DNA of 64,000 bases from Certhia americana. Lineage: Eukaryota; Chordata; Aves; Passeriformes; Certhiidae. Position numbers and translations under genes: made by a program. The stretch covers positions 15,711,313 to 15,775,312 of the forward strand of contig JAGMWU010000027.1 in assembly GCA_018697195.1 (NCBI GenBank), in the 5' to 3' direction. The notes below the pieces were generated by a model, which worked only from the letters and a program-made list of their open reading frames with translations, was not told the origin of the DNA and ran no database searches. Shown piece after piece: positions 57,991-64,000 of this stretch. The first letter of the stretch is position 1. Each line of letters begins with the position of its first letter.

Positions 57991-58398
57991 GAGCGTAGTG
58001 GCGGAACACCAGGCTTTTTTGCACAGTATACTGAATTGCAAGAGTCCAGCAAAAGCTCATTCTTAATCTGAGTCAGCTGAGAATGCTTTTGCTGCTTGAA
58101 TAAGTAATGCGCAGTCTGTTACAAATGGATATGGGAGTTTAGATAAACCCTTGCCTTTTTCTGAGGCCTCTGGAAGCAGGCAGTAGCTTTTTTGAGGCAG
58201 CCAACACTCCAAAGCCAACTCTCATTCACAAGTTCTTTAATAATGGCTGATTCGGTCTATTATGGAATGAATTATTTATTTAATAGACAGAAAACTAACA
58301 GACATAAGACTTAAATTAATACTACACAGGAATAAAAGCAATAAGGAAAGCTACTAGTAGGTAAATACAGTGCGAGCTTAAAGGTACTTGTTAATGTT
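57991..58398. other. Nothing recognised
   Basis: Spacer between satellite-like sequence and the next solo LTR. It ends in the ATGTT target site (58394-58398). Confidence 0.5.
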
Positions 58399-59018
58399 TG
58401 TCCTGGGGTGATGTTGTGAGGTTTGTATCCCCAATCGTCTGTTCTGTTTGGGCTGGAGATGTTCTTCAAGACTGGCTCAGGGAAGTTTTGTTTTGGTTTT
58501 GTTATCAGTGTGCGGATAACAGTCGGAGGGACACAGGCATACACTGCTGCTTTTGCCGCTGCTTTTGCTGCTGCTTGCTTGCTTGCTTGCTTTTACTCCT
58601 GCTTAGCTCTTTAGTTAGTTTAACTAGACAGTCCAAGATTCTTCTGGACTGCTTTCCTTTTCCTCTCTCCTTCGTGGAATTATTCAAGCCTGCTCCGGAC
58701 TGGGACCTGGGAAACCCCGAGAGTCTGCACTCTGTGTCCTGCAGCAGCCTGCCCAGCGCCAGAGAGACCAACAGAGCGACCACTCCCCAAAGAGAGACTG
58801 TCTGAATTGTTATCCCTTCAGAATGGTGATTGTTCAGCTTGTGTGTTGGGGTGTGTGTGTGTGTGTGTGTGCTCTGTCTGTTAAATAAACAGGTTTCTTT
58901 CCACTTGTCTCTGAGGAATCCTTCCCGAACCGGTGGGGGTGGGGAGGGGCCGTGGGAGTCTGCTCTTTGAAGGGGCCCCTTTGGAAGTTTCTTCCCAAAC
59001 TTTCCCTAAACCAGGACA
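58399..59018 (+). mobile_element. Solo LTR (TGTCCTGG family), plus
   Basis: TGTCCTGGGGTGATG to AAACCAGGACA, flanked by ATGTT on both sides (58394-58398, 59019-59023). AATAAA lies at 58884-58889, downstream of a GT microsatellite (about 58848-58871) absent from the sister copy at 7388-8008. Confidence 0.9.
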
Positions 59019-59023
59019 ATGTT

Positions 59024-59448
59024 ACAGCTGGTGAAGAAATAATATAACTGAGGATTCAATGTATCTTACCACCCAATTATTGGTGCAGCACACATCAAAA
59101 TCCTTTCCCTCAATCCCCAGAAAAGTAACCACAAAACCTGCATCCAGGTTCCAGGGAGAGGTCTCCCACACTTTCAGGGTGTGTGTGTAGAAGGCTTCTT
59201 CCTCTGTGATAATTCGTGTGTCTTTTATAGTTTGTAAAACAGTGTCTCTTAGTCAAGAATATTTCCTTTCTCTCTTCCCACATCTGCTCTCCAGTCTAAG
59301 ATGCTGATTCTTAGCTGAGGTCTGAGCCCTTTTGGTTCTAGAGATGACCCTTGGGTGGGCCTTTCAGTCCCTGGGTTATCTTTTTATGCACCAACTATCT
59401 GTGGTAGAGAGGAGAAGGGGGGTAGACATCCTGCCACAATCCACCCTG
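59024..59448. other. Nothing recognised
   Basis: Spacer without a recognised gene or repeat. It ends in the CCCTG target site. Confidence 0.5.
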
Positions 59449-59882
59449 TGACATAGAGGCACTGGTTTTACCTCATGGGGTGATAGTGATGCTTTGGGTG
59501 AAGCGTTAGATTCTAGCCCGGATAATTTAACCAGTAGCTTCTGGGGGCACCCACCTTCAGCGGCTTATGAGAGAGACCATGATGATTTGGATGTCTGGAA
59601 ACAGAACTTTTAATAAGGGAAAAATAATTAACAAAACGCCGTGCACAGTAGAGGGATAGGACTGAAAAAGCGCGGGGTCCAGGGTGTACAGCAGTTTTAT
59701 GCATGTACGAGAGAACAGGGTTAAGGCAGGGTATTTGTGGGGACAGTCCAATGGGGGAAAGCGATTAGGAATATGGAAAATATTGCGGCAAAATACAACC
59801 AATAATAATAATGAGAACTGAGAACTTTCTAGAAACAATTTTCATATACCAAATGAGGTATTCAGGGGTGGGTCTTAGCTCA
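59449..59882 (-). mobile_element. Solo LTR, 434 bp, minus
   Basis: The minus strand begins TGAGCTAAGACCC and ends CCTCTATGTCA, flanked by a perfect CCCTG (59444-59448, 59883-59887). A TATA-like GCATAAAAC lies near 59700 and a variant polyadenylation signal TTATTAAAAG near 59612. Confidence 0.8.
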
Positions 59883-60093
59883 CCCTGATTGAGAGCTTAC
59901 CCATGGCTTAAAGCCAAGGTCTCTACCCTCCTCTGCAGGGCAGACCTCAACACTTGGGTTTTAGCTTTTATATTTTTCAGATTCTCTGCTGCTTGGTGTG
60001 TAACTCTGAAACTTCATATTAGGTGTTAGTAAGTTCTCCTCACAGGGTAGTTAGACAAAACAATCCCTTCCCAGCTACAGGATCAAGGACAAC

Positions 60094-60379
60094 TGTTACC
60101 CCAAAAGCATAAACAACGGCAAAGGGAAGGGGGCATGCCAGGGAGTTGAGACTTCATAACCTGAAGCTGTGGTTGGACAATTGGCCCCAATATGTAGATG
60201 AACCAAAACTTATAAAAGTGTAAAAATTCGTGACTGGTATCCATCTTGGAGTCAACCTGGATGTAGCCCGTCTGTGCTTTTGCACTGCCCAGGGTGTAAC
60301 TTTTTGAGCCTTTCAGTAAATACCTATTTTGTTCTTTTTGCTCTGTCTAGTCTCTGTTCTGGGTCACCCTTTCTAGGCA
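60094..60379 (+). mobile_element. LTR or LTR 3' portion, plus
   Basis: TATAAAAG lies at 60211-60218. The variant signal CAGTAAATACC (about 60316), a T-rich stretch and the end CACCCTTTCTAGGCA follow, as in an ERVK-type R/U5. The 5' limit is uncertain (TGTTACCCC at 60094) and no target duplication was found. Confidence 0.5.
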
Positions 60380-63300
60380 TCAGTAGTGCAGGTATCTCTT
60401 GTGTCCATGCTATAAAAGCATCCACTTTTATATATGTGTGCACAGTCATTGAGTATTTTGATATACATTGTTTTCCCAATATGTATTATTTCTCTAAAAT
60501 ATGTTGAACATATTGATATTGATAAGAAGCATCTGTTGTTGTTTCAGTTTATGTAACACAGGTATATGTATATATTTGGAAAGAAAAAAGAAAAATTATT
60601 AGTGTCAAACTAAAGGATTATAAGATATGGCATTGAGTTCAGAGTGTATATGGTAACGGGACAATTCAATTATTAGTCCATGTAGGGTAGGTTGTTCTCC
60701 CACCCCTTGAATCTTGAAATCATCAGAGGATGAGATGCAAACCAGGAAAAAAAGAAGAATTTTTGGAGATAGTTCTTTGGTTGTAACGACTGAAGGAGTT
60801 CAGTGGATGGTCGGTGACTGTGTTTTCCTTTAGGCTTTTTTGTTCAGTCGTCTTCTTCAGTGAAGTTCAGTTTTGCTTAATGTACTGTTAGACAATTCTA
60901 CAATAATCCAAATAAATACACCTATGTTATACAACAGTTTGATTGTCTCAGGGTAATCAATGATGTAATGAAACTCAATTGTTTTTACTTGCTTTTGGTT
61001 TACCTTTAGGAGGTAAGAAGAGGTAAACAAAGCTGATTTTATAATCATATGAAAATCTAAGTCAAATTTGGGATGAATTTTTTTTTACCCACTGTGACAA
61101 TCAAGAGTGAAGACACAAGCATTCTAAAGTAATGCTTGTAGAAATTACAAAGCATATAAAATGTTAATTAAGACAACTGAAGTTATTAAATCATTTGGTA
61201 CACTGAAGTTATTAAATCATTTGGTACTTCAGTAGTACGTAAACAATGTTTAAATGCTATGTGAACAGTTAAATTTTTTCTCTTGAGATTTTTTGAGAAA
61301 AATGGTTATTGCCTAATTTATACATTTGTTAAGTCAAATTTTGTAAATTTGGAATATAATTTATGTATCAAACATAAATGTTAGGATGTGGTAATTATCA
61401 ATTAATTTCTTCATGGTTATATTTAAACTTGGAATTAATGAGATTGTCTCGAATATATATTTTCTCAATTCTTTTGCATTTCATGAAAGATTCTAGTGTT
61501 CTTTTTAATTTCTTTCAGATCAGTTTTTATTTTTAGAGTTTGATCTATGTATACACAGCAACTGTTTTCTGTAATTGTGGAAGTCAAAAGTAAATCCAAA
61601 GCTATTTGATTTTGTTCCATTACCTCTGAAAGGTCAGTAAATTTTGGTTTTAAAGCACTGATTGTATCAGGCTTTGTTGATTTATAGAGACTTGGGTTAT
61701 CTTTCCTTCCAGGAGGATTATCATTCCAGTTGGAGGAAGGCTTTTATAGAATGTTTGGTGTGGAGTTTTTACCATTTGGATATTTTCATGAAATATATGG
61801 AGAACTGAATGAGAACAAACTAGTAATGGTAATTTGCTATCAGTGTCACAGTTTGCATTAGCTTTATGTAGCAATCCTCCTCGAGGTTTCTTCTGTTACA
61901 TCAAACCTGGTTCTGCCAGGGAGTGTGGCTTAATAAATGGGATGGATCCAGTGCTGTAGCCAAAGGTATCTTTAATGTATCAGTGCAGCCATGTGGTCAG
62001 AAGGCAGCATCTAGGCCTACAGGGCCTGAGAGATACTTTCAGTGACCAAATGGGTCAAGGGCTTCCTTGCAAAAGACCCAGGGGTGTGGTCAGCTAAACA
62101 ATACAAAAGGTTACCTGAAGGAAGGCACTCAATCCTGTCTCCAGGACAGGGACTAGACCATCTTGAACTAACAAAAGTGCTGAACTTGAGATTTAACCCA
62201 CCCCTGGGTAACCACCTTTCAGTATCCCATTTCCCAAGGCTTCATGTTAATACTGTCTGAATACGGGGCCTGGGCTAATTCACAATCCATCCCATCTGAT
62301 TCAGTCCCTACAGCTTTATATGTGAACTTCCCTTTCCAAGGATCAGGTAACATTTGCTTGTGTGTTCAGGAAAAACAACATTGTTAGTTTTTGTTGGGAT
62401 GGCTGATTAGCCATGCTGCAATGTTATAAACATTGACTTGTAAGCATAAGTATGTAGATAATACTACAGTTAACATTTCTGGTTACATCAGATTCATTAG
62501 TTCCTATGCAGTCCAGTATGGCTTCTCTGTGTCTAGAGCTGGCTTTATTTGCTTACAGGAGTCCAGGAATTTGAGTAGTTTTCACAGCTGTGCAGGTAGT
62601 GGACAGCCTTTTTACTGATGTTTTAATGGTTTCTTGTTCCATGTCTGGATACACACCTAGTTTTTGTCTAGTGAGAGTATACTTAAACATTCAAGGTTAT
62701 TAGAGAAATCAAAACAATAGAACTTAAGCAATAATGGACATGGTCTTTATATAGTTATAGCAGCTGTTCCCTTTCTGGCCTCTAGTTGTAAACACGTCAC
62801 TATGCTCACTGCTGTCACACAAGGGCAATGTAGGAACGGTTTACAAGGCTTCATTGAGAAACTTGCTTTTTTTCAGAGCAAAGCCAAACTTGCACAGAGG
62901 CAAGAGTGTCACGGTATAGAGCTTAGGACAGGTTAGAATGTGGGGAATACCCATTGGGAGCTAATCTTGTATTGGTGGCTATCAGAATCAGTAGCTACCC
63001 AGGCCATTGGCACTCGAGTGTCTGTTAGAGTCATAGGTACAATTCCAATTTGAGGCAACTTTATCATGACTGGTTGGTTCACTGTTGTTATTCTGAAAAG
63101 TTTCAGTCTTGTTATTTGGAGTTGTTTCAAAATACATAGGACTCAGGAAAGCTCTTAAAATCAGGTTGCCCTTTGGCCCATATTGGTTGTTTATTTGGTA
63201 CAGTGCAGAAGGTAGTTTTTATCTTACTCAGATTTGTGTGGCTTAAGGTAAACTATTGGTTATTGTTGCTTTGTACAGAGTCTGGGATAAGGAGACTGGA

Positions 63301-63414
63301 AAATCAGTTGTTAAGACCTGAGATAGTAGTTTTTGCATTGGCATGCTTGCTCTTTGCAGCTCTTAATAGCCCAGATATAATTTTTATACTTGTTAGTGTC
63401 GTTGTCAGGACAGT
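60380..63414. other. About 3 kb with no firm feature
   Basis: AT-rich. It contains a perfect 26-bp tandem duplication (61176-61201, 61202-61227). A minus frame at 62933-63130 (65 codons) and neighbouring stop-interrupted frames have sequons and might be decayed env, but nothing diagnostic is visible. Confidence 0.4.
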
Positions 63415-63817
63415 TGTGGCAGAAAGAGTAACGACCAAAAGTTTCCAAGGCAGAAAAAGCTTTTATTTTAACAGCGTATTTCCTTTTATACATTTCTTTC
63501 ACCAAAGATGTACACTGCACTCATTGGTTAGTAAAAGGTATTTTGCTTGTCCATCAAATCTCTCTATTCTTGGTTAGTTTACATATTTTGTTCACTGATT
63601 CTCATGAGACAGATTTCTTATTTGTTGCAGGTGCAGTTGTTTTCACCCAGGAATAGTTTGTTGTGTTAACGAACTCTCAATCCCATGACTGTTTTCACAT
63701 GGGAACTTGCAAGCCACTTAGCTGCACATAGAAGTGACAAGCTAGCTATTAATTTAGCAGAGCAAGGACTGATTTTATGAGGCCTTTCTTTTATAATTTA
63801 TCTACCTGTCTACCACA
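63415..63817 (-). mobile_element. 3' LTR of a provirus extending beyond the window
   Basis: TGTGGCAG to CTACCACA, with a minus-strand TATAAAAGG (63482-63490) and AATAAA (63462-63467). A polypurine tract and env adjoin the high-coordinate side, so this is the 3' LTR and the internal region continues past 64000. Confidence 0.75.
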
Positions 63818-63838
63818 TCTCCCCCCTTCTTTTTTTTT
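63818..63838 (-). other. Polypurine tract
   Basis: The minus strand is an A-run followed by GAAGGGGGGAGA, immediately before U3 and directly after the env stop. Confidence 0.75.
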
Positions 63839-64000
63839 TTAATTTGAGCCACAAACACAGATGCCAAGGATTCCTGCAGGGCCTTTTGCAAAAATCCCAG
63901 CAGCTAGGGGACACAAAGCAATAATTACAACCACCAACAAAGTCAACAATCCAGTTCTTAACAATGCTTCAAAACATCCAGTAACACCCCAACTTGTAAA
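63839..64000 (-). CDS. env: Env transmembrane subunit C-terminus (partial, open at window edge)
   Basis: Fifty-three codons are open from the window edge to a TAA at 63839-63841. They begin TSWGVTGCFEALLRTG and continue through a membrane helix (LLTLLVVVIIALCPLAAGIF) to a short tail ending GICVCGSN. The hydrophobic anchor, the tail length and the position just before a polypurine tract and 3' LTR identify the end of a retroviral Env TM. The fragment is undamaged, but completeness cannot be judged. Confidence 0.7.
   Translation of the reverse strand, partial: FTSWGVTGCFEALLRTGLLTLLVVVIIALCPLAAGIFAKGPAGILGICVCGSN

Overview
The window reads as a vertebrate, most likely bird (probably songbird) heterochromatic or accessory region. 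I found no intact host gene, no rRNA, tRNA or CRISPR array. Almost everything recognisable is endogenous retrovirus (ERV): at least fifteen LTRs, two large internal regions, several coding fragments and satellite-like blocks. The bird assignment rests on the mix of gamma-like, alpha/beta-like (ERVK-type) and ERVL-like elements and the lack of any mammalian-type SINE/LINE. The ERV density would fit a W chromosome, but nothing in the sequence proves that.

Layout. 1-1515: plus-strand pol debris (a broken ERVK-type integrase, then an ERVL-like RT piece), joined head to head with a minus-strand ERVL-like gag relic, primer site and 5' LTR (to 4094). 4095-5086: flank with a possible gene relic. 5087-18989: a minus-strand complex bounded by two LTRs of one family (5087-6490, split by an insertion; 18613-18989), with env-TM debris at one end and a gag matrix region at the other. 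Between them sit a gammaretrovirus-like provirus (9629-16997: 3' LTR, env, pol, pro, most of gag) and a solo LTR (7388-8008). 19462-38558: about 19 kb of long solo LTRs spaced by featureless sequence, several with perfect 5-bp target duplications, plus one 100-N assembly gap. 38559-42850: featureless. 42850-46859: satellite-like sequence, LTRs and C/T-rich repeat. 46946-54007: the best-preserved element, a young minus-strand ERVK provirus with both LTRs, a 6-bp target duplication, a lysine-type primer site, gag, pro and pol but no env. 54014-57990: the same C/T-rich repeat, then satellite-like blocks in opposite orientations. 58399-60379: three LTRs. 63415-64000: the 3' end of another minus-strand provirus (LTR, polypurine tract, env-TM tail) running off the window.

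How the parts relate. The young provirus carries the standard beta/ERVK gene order with a slippery heptamer at the gag stop, but it is disabled by an in-frame TGA in RT and by frame breaks in a GC-rich gag segment. The gamma-like element keeps a UAG gag-pol junction resembling the murine leukaemia virus read-through context, and all its genes are broken. No previously undescribed functional system was identified. The most unusual items are the CpG-rich gag insert, a 39-bp near-perfect hairpin, a glycine-tRNA primer-site match inside solo LTRs, a cysteine-rich domain between pol and env, and the oppositely oriented satellite blocks.
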